Shown here: positions 45,613 to 53,896 of the stretch, piece by piece
Position numbering within the stretch: the first letter of the stretch is position 1
Layout: each line of letters starts with the position of its first letter
Source of the DNA: Alicyclobacillus tolerans
GTDB lineage: Bacteria > Bacillota > Bacilli > Alicyclobacillales > Alicyclobacillaceae
NCBI RefSeq assembly: GCF_001447355.1
Contig: NZ_JXBW01000008.1
Location: forward strand, 62,001 to 126,000
Direction of reading: 5' to 3'
DNA length: 64,000 nucleotides
Made by a program: the position numbers and the translations under genes
Notes under the pieces: model-generated
The model's database searches: none
The model's input: only the letters and a program-made list of their open reading frames with translations
What the model was told of the DNA's origin: nothing

Positions 45613-46263
45613 TCATCGCGATCGATCTGATTCTCGGTAGAGAGAGGCAAATGCCCGAGCGGCATCGCGTGGCGACGGAGCCGACATGATTGCCGAAACG
45701 ACGGCGAGCCCGTCTGCTCCAGCCGCCAAGACTTGCGGAGCTCGTGCAATGTCGATGCCGCCGATGGCGACGACGGGAATGGAACTTGTGCCCGCAATAG
45801 CGCGCAGTGTGTCGATCCCGCTGTGGATTGCGTCCGCCTTGGTCGTCGTGGGAAAGACGGCGCCGACTCCGACATAATCTGCGCCGTCACGTTCCGCCTC
45901 TAAGGCCTCGGCGGTCGTGCGCGCCGATAAGCCGATGAGCTTGTCCGGTGCCAGTTCGCGCACCCGCTTGCAGGGAATATCGGTCTGCCCGACATGAATG
46001 CCATCTGCTTCCGTGAGTAATGCAATGTCCACGCGATCGTTCACGATATAGAGCGCTCCCGCTTCTCGCGTCAGACGCCGAATTTCGAGGCCGAGCCGCA
46101 ACATCGGACCGCCATCGTCGCGTTTACGGCGCAGTTGAATCGCGGTTGCACCGCCCGCCAGTGCAGCCTCGACGGCGGCAAGAAGGCTCTTTGTATCTTC
46201 GCGATCGTCCGTGATCGCGTAAACGGCCAGCTTGCTCTTCCAGTCATCCCGTATGTCTATCAT
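45613..46263 (-). CDS. thiE: Thiamine-phosphate synthase
   Basis: 216 residues. Couples HMP-PP with HET-P. TIM barrel: LAVYAITDD, ATAIQLRRKRDDG, LYIVNDRVDIALLTEADGIHVGQ, VGVGAVFPTTTKAD, PVVAIGGIDI. AAGGAGG precedes the ATG. Last gene of the tenA-thiD-thiM-thiE operon. The final 40 residues are complete. Confidence 0.96.
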   Translation of the reverse strand: MIDIRDDWKSKLAVYAITDDREDTKSLLAAVEAALAGGATAIQLRRKRDDGGPMLRLGLEIRRLTREAGALYIVNDRVDIALLTEADGIHVGQTDIPCKRVRELAPDKLIGLSARTTAEALEAERDGADYVGVGAVFPTTTKADAIHSGIDTLRAIAGTSSIPVVAIGGIDIARAPQVLAAGADGLAVVSAIMSAPSPRDAARAFASLYRESDRSR

Positions 46264-46274
46264 CGCGGTCCTCC

Positions 46275-47093
46275 TTATAAGGTGCGCACCTGCGCAGCTT
46301 TGTCGATCTCATCGGGCGTGATGTGGTATAGGGCGTCGAGTAGTGCAACTTGAAAGCTGCTTGGCCCGTCTGCGCGAGTGGCCGCGCGTTCGGCAGCGAC
46401 GTTGAAGCATGTCACGGCAGCGATTGCGGCTTCGGCGTACAGGTGCAGGTCACACGTGTCAACGGTGCCGACGAATGCGCCGATGACCGCGGTCAAAGAA
46501 CAGCCAGAGCCGGTAATGGCGGCGAGCAGCGGGTGCCCGTTGGCCAATTCCCAAACCGTTTGTCCGTCTGTGACAAGATCGCGCGGGCCGGTGGCGACGA
46601 CGACGGTTTGGTGCGCAGAGGCAAACGCGCGCATTGCATCGATCAGATACTCGCTCGCCTGACCCGCGTCGACACCGACGACCGAGCCGCCTGCACCTGT
46701 TAAAATACCAATTTCTGATGCGTTGCCTCGCAAGATGGCAAGTTGATGGCCATCGATGATCTCGTTGGCCGCTCGTGTACGGTAGGGAGTCGCTCCGGCA
46801 CCCACCGGATCGAGCACAATGGGGACGCCGGTGCGATTGGCGGCCGTGCTGGCCAACCGCATGGCGACGACAATCTCGGGATCGAGCGTGCCAAGGTTGA
46901 GCGCGAGCGACTTGGCGATGCTAGCCATATCGGCGACCTCTTCATGTGCATACGCCATGACAGGCGACGCACCGAGGGCCAGCAATGTGTTGGCCGCCAC
47001 GTTGGTGACGACCAAGTTGGTGATGTTGTGCACCAGCGGGCGCTGATCGCGCACGCGTGTCAACCACGATCCGATACTCATGCTATATACCAT
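46275..47093 (-). CDS. thiM: Hydroxyethylthiazole kinase
   Basis: 272 residues. Phosphorylates the thiazole alcohol for salvage. Ribokinase-like fold: RPLVHNITNLVVTNVAANTL, LGASPVMAYAHEEV, VLDPVGAGATPYR, LRGNASEIG and ITGSGCSLTAVIGAF with catalytic Cys. ATG 47093 is used; ATG 47081 is also possible as AGAGAGG sits just ahead of 47093. Confidence 0.96.
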   Translation of the reverse strand: MVYSMSIGSWLTRVRDQRPLVHNITNLVVTNVAANTLLALGASPVMAYAHEEVADMASIAKSLALNLGTLDPEIVVAMRLASTAANRTGVPIVLDPVGAGATPYRTRAANEIIDGHQLAILRGNASEIGILTGAGGSVVGVDAGQASEYLIDAMRAFASAHQTVVVATGPRDLVTDGQTVWELANGHPLLAAITGSGCSLTAVIGAFVGTVDTCDLHLYAEAAIAAVTCFNVAAERAATRADGPSSFQVALLDALYHITPDEIDKAAQVRTL

Positions 47094-47117
47094 CCTCTCT
47101 AGCGGACCACCCTGCGG

Positions 47118-48023
47118 TCACGCGATATCGTTACGTTCCAGCCACTGATCGCCGTCGAACAGATAAAACATGCCCGGCGCGATATTGGCTGTGAAGACTG
47201 GTTGCACGGAATGATCCGTTGGCCCGTGTCCGTGGCCTACATCCCAATTGCGGGCTTCCAGAATGGCCCGGTGAATAAACGCCTTGGCCGCGGCGATGGC
47301 CGCCAACGGTTCCATGCCGCGTGCTAAACAGGACGCGATCGCGGATGAAAACGTACATCCTGTGCCGTGTGTCTTGGTGGTTTGCAAGCGCGGCGCGGCA
47401 AAATACGTAAATGTACCGTTCGCATACACCACGTCGACGGAGAGCTCGCGTTCAGCGATGTCTGTCGCAATGTGTCCACCCTTGACCACCACCATCTGCG
47501 GCCCGTGCTCGGCAATGCGCACGGCTGCAGCCTTGCAGTCCGCGAGCGATTGCACGTCAATGCCAGTCAATGCTGACGCTTCTGGGGCGTTGGGCGTGAT
47601 GATGGTTGCTACAGGCAACAAGTGCTCGATCACGGCCTTGACATCGGCCGGATCGAGCAATGGAGTGCCACCTTTCGCCACCATCACCGGATCGACGACA
47701 ATTGGACAAGTCGCCCGCTCTGACAGGAACGATGCGATGGTGTAAATCGCAGCGGCGTTGCCCAACATGCCGGTCTTTACGGCGTCGAACCCGAGATCGT
47801 CGGCGATGGACGTCAGCTGTTGCAAGATGGCATCTGGAGAAAGTGGGAAGACGCCTTGTACGCCGAGCGTGTTCTGAGCCGTGATGGCTGTGATGGCGGA
47901 CATCCCATATACGGCAAACTGATGGGCCGTCTTCAAGTCAGCCTGAATGCCTGCGCCACCGCCGGAATCCGAACCAGCGATGGTCAGCATGCGCGCAATG
48001 TGCCCAGCGTTCGTTTTAAACAT
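47118..48023 (-). CDS. thiD: Hydroxymethylpyrimidine/phosphomethylpyrimidine kinase
   Basis: 301 residues. Two-step phosphorylation of HMP. Ribokinase fold: LTIAGSDSGGGAGIQADLKT, VKTGMLGN, PIVVDPVMVAKGG, HGTGCTFSSAIASCLA with catalytic Cys. ATG 48023 overlaps the tenA stop by eight bases; the upstream GTG 48041 would extend further into tenA. The C-terminal 40 residues (QPVFTANIAPGMFYLFD...) are a tail often found on ThiD encoded beside TenA. Confidence 0.95.
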   Translation of the reverse strand: MFKTNAGHIARMLTIAGSDSGGGAGIQADLKTAHQFAVYGMSAITAITAQNTLGVQGVFPLSPDAILQQLTSIADDLGFDAVKTGMLGNAAAIYTIASFLSERATCPIVVDPVMVAKGGTPLLDPADVKAVIEHLLPVATIITPNAPEASALTGIDVQSLADCKAAAVRIAEHGPQMVVVKGGHIATDIAERELSVDVVYANGTFTYFAAPRLQTTKTHGTGCTFSSAIASCLARGMEPLAAIAAAKAFIHRAILEARNWDVGHGHGPTDHSVQPVFTANIAPGMFYLFDGDQWLERNDIA

Positions 48024-48732
48024 CGCAATCACGCCCGCCACTGACCAGTGTGCTATTTGCGGGCAACCATGACTCGCCGCGGTAAGCCATATCGAAGAAG
48101 CGGTATTCCAAATAACAGCTTGTCATGTAAGCCGTGCGCATGAACGCCTTGGCTTCTTCATTGGCGATGGCGGCCCCCCGATCAAGCATGTTCAGCAAGC
48201 GGTCTAGACTGGCTTTCATGTCGTCGCTTGCGTAAAAGGAGAGCCACGTTGAAAACGGATGGTCGGGGCCGGGTTGCACCTTGTTCACAATGTTGTGCGC
48301 GAGATCGACGTACAGCCAGTGGCAAGGTAGGATGGCGGCGATGATGGCACCGAAATCGGAAGTCGCCGCGACGGCGAGCAAATGGCTTTCGTAATGGTGC
48401 AGGGTGGGAAGTTTTTCGGCACTTGTGCCGCGTTGATCCGGGCGTACCGCCGCAACCTGCAGGAGATTGTCGTGCGCCTCGTGTTCACCTTCCAGCAGTA
48501 GTCCAACGCGATCGTAAAAATCGCGCATATGTTCGTCTGTGTCTGCGCAGGCAAGCGCTTTGGCGTAGACGCGGCAGTATGTGTTTAAGTAAAGTTCATC
48601 CTGTTGTACGTAGCGCACAATGGCGTCGCGCGGCAATTCGCCTTGCGCAATGCCTTGCAAGAAAGGATGTGCGAGCGTGGCCGCAAAAATCGGCCGCGAT
48701 GCCTCGTAGAGTTCTGTGGAAAAATGCATCAT
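48016..48732 (-). CDS. tenA: Aminopyrimidine aminohydrolase / thiaminase II
   Basis: 238 residues, all-helical TenA fold. Hydrolyses degraded thiamine pyrimidines to HMP for salvage. Motifs: LYEASRPIFAATLAHPFLQGIAQG, RYVQQDELYLNTYCRVYA, EHEAHDNLL, ILPCHWLYVDLA with active-site Cys, and FDMAYRGESW. ATG 48732 with GAAGGAGG upstream. First gene behind the TPP riboswitch, so the operon is salvage-oriented; thiC and thiG are not here. Confidence 0.95.
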   Translation of the reverse strand: MMHFSTELYEASRPIFAATLAHPFLQGIAQGELPRDAIVRYVQQDELYLNTYCRVYAKALACADTDEHMRDFYDRVGLLLEGEHEAHDNLLQVAAVRPDQRGTSAEKLPTLHHYESHLLAVAATSDFGAIIAAILPCHWLYVDLAHNIVNKVQPGPDHPFSTWLSFYASDDMKASLDRLLNMLDRGAAIANEEAKAFMRTAYMTSCYLEYRFFDMAYRGESWLPANSTLVSGGRDCDV

Positions 48733-48735
48733 CCA

Positions 48736-48755
48736 GCCTCCTTCAGGGTGGAGGC
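48736..48755 (-). promoter_or_regulatory. RBS-sequestering hairpin of tenA
   Basis: Minus strand GCCTCC-N8-GGAGGC, six perfect pairs that hide the tenA Shine-Dalgarno GGAGG. Placed between the TPP aptamer and the start codon, it is a plausible OFF-state for translational control. A 14-bp palindrome GCGGATCGATCCGC lies upstream at about 48782-48795. Confidence 0.55.
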
Positions 48756-48802
48756 CAACAAGGGGAAAAACGGCGCAGTCGGCGGATCGATCCGCGCAGC
48801 GA

Positions 48803-48895
48803 GCCACTTTCCTACGCTGGTATTACCCAGATCAGGTGCTAAGGGTCCGGAGCCGCACTCCGTCTCAGCAAGCGCTCCCCTAGTGGCATCCATGT
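48803..48895 (-). ncRNA. TPP riboswitch (thi box)
   Basis: Minus strand contains ACTAGGGGAGC, GCTGAGA, GACCCTT, ACCTGATCTGGGTAATACC and AGCGTAGGAAAGT in the canonical order. Controls tenA-thiD-thiM-thiE. Confidence 0.96.
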
Positions 48896-48951
48896 GTGAT
48901 CGACTGTAATGATAGCATAACGAGACGCGCGTGTCCCGCGCATCAGAGGAC

Positions 48952-49731
48952 CTATCTGTGCGGCGTTGCGTCCGTGGCCAGGCGTTCCGATAAGCCAGCG
49001 AATGTGTCTTCCAGCGTTTCACTTGCCTTCTGCAACCCGTGCCAGTTGACGCCGTCCGTCCAACCACTCGCGTCCTCTCGCAGCATATCGATGGCAAGCG
49101 CCAATTTCCAAGACACTTCCGCGAGCATGTCGACAATCATTTGCCGCTCTTGACGCAGCTCTTCTTCGGCGCTCGGGCTGGTTGCGTCGCCTGTGCCCGC
49201 TGCTGCCTGCGCCGCGGTTGACATCGCCATCTCTTCATCTTCTTCATCGTCGACGACGTAAGCGTTTGCCAGAAGTTGTTCGAACAACTCTTCCTCGCTT
49301 AAATAATCGATGAACAGCACACCTTGCAGATGATCGTACTCGTGACAGACGATGCGTGCCAAAAGACCGGAAGCTTCCAGTTCGAAGGGCGTGCCATGGA
49401 TGTCCTGAGCACGCACGATCACCCGCGTGGGGCGTTCAATGCATAAGGCGTGATCGGGAAAACTGAGGCACGATTCGTATGCTTTTGCGTACCCGCTGGG
49501 TTCGTGTAGCGTGGGGTTGACGAATATCTTCACGCCATCGCCGGCGTCTGTCACGAAGACGTTCTGTAAACAACCGATTTGCGGTGCGGACAACCCAAGC
49601 CCGCGGTGCGCTTCGAGCGTATCGATAAGGTCCCTGACAAGCTCGGCAAGTTGGTCGTCAAATTGCGTGACGGGCTGTGAGGCCTGGCGCAGTTCAGGGA
49701 TATCCCCTTGCAAAATCGATTTTATGGCCAC
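48952..49731 (-). CDS. def: Peptide deformylase with C-terminal extension
   Basis: 259 residues against about 150-185 in usual deformylases. Removes the N-formyl group from nascent proteins. Motif 1 GLGLSAPQ (44-51), motif 2 ESCLS (86-90, usually EGCLS) with metal Cys88, motif 3 HEYDH (130-134) with both His ligands and catalytic Glu131. From about residue 160 there is an acidic stretch (DDEEDEE), an Ala/Gly/Ser linker and a helical segment to 259 with no recognised family. GTG 49731 with GGAGG upstream. Divergent from the Map-GNAT gene. Confidence 0.93.
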   Translation of the reverse strand: MAIKSILQGDIPELRQASQPVTQFDDQLAELVRDLIDTLEAHRGLGLSAPQIGCLQNVFVTDAGDGVKIFVNPTLHEPSGYAKAYESCLSFPDHALCIERPTRVIVRAQDIHGTPFELEASGLLARIVCHEYDHLQGVLFIDYLSEEELFEQLLANAYVVDDEEDEEMAMSTAAQAAAGTGDATSPSAEEELRQERQMIVDMLAEVSWKLALAIDMLREDASGWTDGVNWHGLQKASETLEDTFAGLSERLATDATPHR

Positions 49732-49873
49732 ATCGGTTCCTCCATCCTGTCATCTCTATCGATCTCTATACAATGCAGCAGGTATGACGTTTGACCAAGC
49801 GTCCACCTATGCCAACGGCTGTTGCACACATGTGCGGGCTAGCGTATCGATGCTGGGAGAGGAGAGTGCAAAG

Positions 49874-51079
49874 ATGATTGAGGTGCGTACAGATGGTGAG
49901 CTGGATGCGTTGCGCACTTGCGGGCGGGCCAATGCCGAGGTCCATCGCGCAGTCGCCAAGGCCATACAATCCGGGATCACGACGGGCGATTTAGAGGAAG
50001 TTGCCGTCGCTGCGATGCGGCTTGCTGGGGCGAAGTCGGCCATCAAGGGTGTGCACGGCTTTCCGGGCGAAATTTGCGTGTCGGTGAACAGCGAGATAGG
50101 GCATAGCGTGCCGGGGGCGTACAGATTACAGTCTGGGGATCTCGTCAAAGTTGACATCGCCGTCGCAGTCGACGGCTGGATCACCGATGCCGCGCGATCG
50201 TACGTGGTAGGGGATGGCACACGCGAAGCGCGTAGGATGCTGGAAGTCGCGGAGGCAGCTTTAGCGGCGGGAATCCAGCATGCAAAGGCCGGGGGTAGAT
50301 GTTCGGACATTTCGCATGCCATCGGCGAGATGGTCAAACACTCTGGCATGCGCATCATCCACAAGGCCGTCGGACACGGTACTGGAATAAGTTTGCATGA
50401 GGATCCGTGGCTTCCTAACTTTGGGCCGCCTGGTTTAGGACCCCGCTTGCGCGAAGGGATGGTCTTGGCCATTGAACCGGTGATTGCGCAGGTCAGCCGC
50501 TACGCACGTCGTGCCGACAACGGGTGGGCGGATGTCACGATGCATGGCGACTTGAGCGTGCACGTCGAAGATACCGTGATCGTGAGGGATGGCGTGGCAG
50601 AAGTGATCACGCGATCCGCAGATGAGCAACAGCCGATTCGGGTCGCGGAAATGCTCCTCGTTCCGGCTGCAAAGGTGGATCAGACCGAGCTTGTACAATT
50701 GGTCGCAAAGGAGATGGATCCCATCCTTCTCGAGGCTTGGGGCCGCCGCGTAACGCCTCAAGATTTGTTTACTGGCGGAGCGATCCCGCTGGCGATACAG
50801 GATGAAGGCGGTCGCCTTTTGGGCTTTGTATCCTACGCGCGGCAGGGAAGGCGCTTGCACCTGCACACAATCGTCCTACGGCGGGAGCAGCAGGGCAGAC
50901 AGCGAGGCCGAGCGATCCTGGCATGGCTGGAAGGGGAGGGGAGACGGCTCGGCTGCAACACCTTGCAACTGTGTGTCCAAACGAACAACGAACGAGCGTT
51001 GCGCTTTTATCAGCGACTCGGATTCGTGGAAGTAGGAAGGCCGCAAAGCAACACTTGGTTGATGACTAAACGCTTGTGA
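49874..51079 (+). CDS. Methionine aminopeptidase type I fused to a GNAT acetyltransferase
   Basis: 401 residues from ATG 49874 (GGAGAGGAGAG upstream). Residues 1-250 are a type I MetAP with all ligands: H77, D94, D105, H168, E201, E232, in FPGEICVSVNSEIGHSVPG, KVDIAVAVDGWITDAA, GHGTGISLHEDPW, AIEPV and VEDTVIV. Residues about 290-401 are a GNAT fold: acetyl-CoA loop QQGRQRGRAIL (339-349) and NNERALRFYQRLGFVEVGR near the end. Removal of Met and acetylation could therefore be physically linked. No frameshift at the junction. Divergent from def; promoter region is short (49732-49873). Confidence 0.9.
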   Translation: MIEVRTDGELDALRTCGRANAEVHRAVAKAIQSGITTGDLEEVAVAAMRLAGAKSAIKGVHGFPGEICVSVNSEIGHSVPGAYRLQSGDLVKVDIAVAVDGWITDAARSYVVGDGTREARRMLEVAEAALAAGIQHAKAGGRCSDISHAIGEMVKHSGMRIIHKAVGHGTGISLHEDPWLPNFGPPGLGPRLREGMVLAIEPVIAQVSRYARRADNGWADVTMHGDLSVHVEDTVIVRDGVAEVITRSADEQQPIRVAEMLLVPAAKVDQTELVQLVAKEMDPILLEAWGRRVTPQDLFTGGAIPLAIQDEGGRLLGFVSYARQGRRLHLHTIVLRREQQGRQRGRAILAWLEGEGRRLGCNTLQLCVQTNNERALRFYQRLGFVEVGRPQSNTWLMTKRL

Positions 51080-51198
51080 TGCGCAAATGGACACTCATGA
51101 AGTTAGTCTGGAAGGACTATCGGAAAATCGTACAGATGGGCGATGAAGCAAACGTTGTGGTCTGCGACAATCAAGGTGTCTCCAGAGGGCGGATATAA
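51079..51198 (+). CDS. Possible 39-residue ORF coupled to map-GNAT
   Basis: ATG 51079 overlaps the map-GNAT stop (TGATG) and the frame runs MRKWTLMKLVWKDYRKIVQM... to TAA 51198, directly ahead of two hairpins. No own ribosome site is evident, so expression would rely on coupling. No family recognised; a chance frame is possible. Confidence 0.3.
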   Translation: MRKWTLMKLVWKDYRKIVQMGDEANVVVCDNQGVSRGRI

Positions 51199-51244
51199 CG
51201 CCGCCTTTATTGCACTCGACCAAGCGGTCGGGTGGTTTTTTTGT
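51187..51244 (+). terminator. Tandem hairpins and terminator after map-GNAT
   Basis: First hairpin GGCGG/CCGCC near 51188-51205 then TTTATT. Second: CACTCGACC (51213-51221) with GGTCGGGTG (51226-51234), AAGC loop, then G and a seven-T run. The second is a textbook terminator. Confidence 0.85.
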
Positions 51245-51366
51245 TCTTGGGGATTGCAAAGGTCTGCGAAAGACTCGCCGAGGATAGTAAACATGCCGTT
51301 TTCTTCGCAACAAGGTATTCCTCCCCAAGCAGGAGTTGATGTAAGCTAAAGTCTGGGGGAGTCATC

Positions 51367-52176
51367 ATGACGACTGTACGCGATATTGTGCATCACCTGG
51401 AATTCATAATGCCGTGGTCCAATGGCGAATGCGAGACGGTGGATCAACTCGTGTTTGGCGATATGGACGATTTGGTACACGGCGTGGCTGTCACGTTTAT
51501 CGCATCGTACGAGGTGCTTCAAGATGCAGTACAGCAGGAGGCTAATCTCATCATTTCGCACGAAGGGTTGTTCTATCAGCATATGGGCGGTTCGGGGGAA
51601 CTAAGCCAAGATCCGGTGTATGCTGAAAAGCTGGAATATATTGTGAAGAATAATTTGGCGGTGTATAGATTGCACGACCGTCCTCACCGAACTCGTCCCG
51701 ACTGGATTGTTCAGGGGATGGCCAAAAGGCTCGGTTGGCGTGACATGATGGGCGATGGTTATCGTACTTCCTTCGACGCTCCCATTGTGCAATTATCGCC
51801 CATTTCATTGGGACAGCTTATAAACCAAATCAAAAAGGCCTTTTGTCTTTCACAAGTACGCGTCGTGGGTCACCCGACGCTAATATGTCGCCGCGCAGGC
51901 TTGTTGCCGGGATACCGCGGCGGCGGGGCGGCCGCCATTCCCTATTTGCGGCAAGCCGATCTCGACGTGATTATTGTAGGCGAAGGACCGGAATGGGAGA
52001 CGGCAGAGTATGTGCGCGACGCTGTGGCGATGGGGCACGCCAAAGCGATGGTGATCATCGGCCATCAGCAGAGCGAAGAAGCTGGCATGGAAATGATAGC
52101 GGACAGTCTGCGAGACCTTGTTGCCCCAATCCCAGTGCGTTTTTTTCCACTGCATCCCGTATTCCGGGTTCTGTAA
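51367..52176 (+). CDS. NIF3-like dinuclear metal-centre protein, short paralogue
   Basis: 269 residues, lacking the PII-like insert of the gene at 5105. Motifs: MTTVRDIVHHLEFIMP, LIISHEGLFYQHM (His/Glu ligand region), YRLHDRPHRTRPD and the C-terminal IIGHQQSEEAGMEMIADSL carrying metal ligands. Function unknown as for the family. GGGGGAG precedes the ATG. Stands alone after the terminator at 51213. Confidence 0.85.
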   Translation: MTTVRDIVHHLEFIMPWSNGECETVDQLVFGDMDDLVHGVAVTFIASYEVLQDAVQQEANLIISHEGLFYQHMGGSGELSQDPVYAEKLEYIVKNNLAVYRLHDRPHRTRPDWIVQGMAKRLGWRDMMGDGYRTSFDAPIVQLSPISLGQLINQIKKAFCLSQVRVVGHPTLICRRAGLLPGYRGGGAAAIPYLRQADLDVIIVGEGPEWETAEYVRDAVAMGHAKAMVIIGHQQSEEAGMEMIADSLRDLVAPIPVRFFPLHPVFRVL

Positions 52177-52188
52177 CGATAAAGTACA

Positions 52189-52623
52189 TTATCCTGGGTA
52201 GTGTTCCGCGAAATACGGCGCCAGTCGCTCCAGTTCCGGTTCGCTGAGGGCGGCTTCAATCATGGGAAATACGACTTGTTCCTCATTGCGAACATGACTT
52301 TGCAACAACTTACCCAGTTCTTGCATCACGTCATCGCGGTGCTCGTCACAGATTTGGCTGACCATGCTGCGCACCTGAACGTGTTCCAGGAGTAACTGCA
52401 CAATTTCGGGTCTGTTGAGTGGCGCGTGTTTCGCGTAGGCCGGTAAAAGCACTTCTTCCTCTTCGCGGAAATGCTCTTGGCCTCCATTGTGCCAAAAGCG
52501 CTCAAGTTCTGCGCGCAGTTCGTCGCTGGGCAGTTCCTGTTTAATCAGATGCAAAGCCACGACGAGTGCATGGTGGTGGTGGCGGGAGAGCGGCTGCAGG
52601 GATGGATGGCGCTTGGTTGCCAT
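52189..52623 (-). CDS. Hemerythrin-like HHE domain protein
   Basis: 144 residues. Four-helix di-iron pattern: SRHHHHALVVALHLIKQ, EHFREEEEVLLPAY, LLEHVQVRSMV, LLQSHVRNEEQVVFPMIE, giving the H/E ligand set of HHE proteins. May bind O2 or sense or repair oxidative/nitrosative damage. ATG 52623 behind GAAAGGGG. Convergent with the NIF3-like gene and divergent from the EamA gene. Confidence 0.9.
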   Translation of the reverse strand: MATKRHPSLQPLSRHHHHALVVALHLIKQELPSDELRAELERFWHNGGQEHFREEEEVLLPAYAKHAPLNRPEIVQLLLEHVQVRSMVSQICDEHRDDVMQELGKLLQSHVRNEEQVVFPMIEAALSEPELERLAPYFAEHYPG

Positions 52624-52748
52624 AACGTGTGCCCCTTTCTTGGAAAGTGCGTACATTGTCTTTGGCAACGAGTGTACCACAAAGATATATCATCGCTTCA
52701 TCATTCGGTGAAGTGCGTTCTGGAATGAGAAAAACAGGGGGGATTTTG

Positions 52749-53696
52749 TTGTCAGAATTAACGACGCAGACGTCCTTACAGCCGGACGTCGTATCCGACG
52801 CAAACAGGTTCAAACGCTTAAAAGGCCTGTTTCTTGCCTTGCTCGGCGCGGTTTTGTGGGGCGTTTCTGGCACCGCGGCGCAAGTTCTCTTTCAGCGTCA
52901 CGGCGTTGCCCCAGGCTGGCTCGTCGCCGTACGCATGACCATCGCCGGTTTTTTGCTAGTCGTCATCGTTGGCTTGCGCGAAGGATGGGCGAGCGTGTTT
53001 GCCCCGTGGCGCAATCTGCGATCCGCCGCCGGAATGTTGGTGTTCGGCCTTGTTGGTTTGCTGGGTGTGCAATACACATACTTTGCGGCCATCGGCTATG
53101 GCAATGCGGCGACAGCGACCATCCTGCAGTATCTAAGCCCGCTCGTCATCGTCGCCTATAGTGCCTTTCGGAGTCGACGACTACCTTCAGGCACTCAATT
53201 TATTTGCCTGGCACTGGCGCTTGTTGGGTCGGCCCTCCTCGTTACGGACGGGCGCGTCACGAGCTTGTCGATAGCACCTCTTGCGGTGGTTTGGGGACTA
53301 GCTTCCGCATTCGCGGTCGCGTTTTACTCTATTTATCCGCAACGTCTTCTCGCGCAATTTGGTGCCGCGGCAACGACAGGATGGGGAATGCTTGTTGGCG
53401 GGGTGATGATGAGCGTCGCTACTGTGCGCCCCCAAACGATGCCGACCTTGCCGATTGGGGCATGGGGATTAGTCGCATTTGTTGTACTCTTTGGCACATT
53501 ACTTGCCTTTTACCTATACATGGTAAGCCTGCAATACATTGAGCCTGCTGAGGCGAGTTTGCTCGCTTGCGGAGAGCCGCTTTCGGCGGCCATCTTGGCT
53601 CTGACCGTACTTCATGTTCAAATGGGCCCGTTGTCTATCTGTGGTGGCCTTTGTGTCCTTCTGACCGTGTCCATCCTGTCGCGATCGCGCAAATGA
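52749..53696 (+). CDS. EamA-family (DMT) transporter
   Basis: 315 residues from TTG 52749, which follows AGGGGGG by seven bases; ATG 52725 is the alternative. Ten membrane helices in two EamA repeats: LALLGAVLWGVSGTAAQVLF and PLAVVWGLASAFAVAFYSIYP. Likely exports amino acids or metabolites (RhaT/YicL/YdcZ branch). Ends before a hairpin terminator at 53767. Confidence 0.9.
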   Translation: MSELTTQTSLQPDVVSDANRFKRLKGLFLALLGAVLWGVSGTAAQVLFQRHGVAPGWLVAVRMTIAGFLLVVIVGLREGWASVFAPWRNLRSAAGMLVFGLVGLLGVQYTYFAAIGYGNAATATILQYLSPLVIVAYSAFRSRRLPSGTQFICLALALVGSALLVTDGRVTSLSIAPLAVVWGLASAFAVAFYSIYPQRLLAQFGAAATTGWGMLVGGVMMSVATVRPQTMPTLPIGAWGLVAFVVLFGTLLAFYLYMVSLQYIEPAEASLLACGEPLSAAILALTVLHVQMGPLSICGGLCVLLTVSILSRSRK

Positions 53697-53766
53697 TCTT
53701 CTTACTTTGGATATGTGAAATATGTAAGTCGGTTAGCCAATTGGATTGTTATGATTTATACTATAG

Positions 53767-53806
53767 GGGTTGTCGAACGTTGCTGAATCTTCGACAGCCC
53801 GTTTTT
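53767..53806 (+). terminator. Terminator after the EamA gene
   Basis: GGGTTGTCGAA (53767-53777) pairs with TTCGACAGCCC (53790-53800), one GU, followed by GTTTTT. Confidence 0.85.
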
Positions 53807-53896
53807 ATGCTTTCAATCTAATATCCATGTTTGAATGTAACTTTATTGCGTCAATCTCCGAAATAAAGGTTAATGGCTATAAGGATGGGGACCCGG

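Noticed and set aside
49511-49873. N-terminal extension of the Map-GNAT frame
   Set aside because: Overlaps the divergent def gene; ATG 49874 has a strong ribosome site and starts at the normal MetAP N-terminus.
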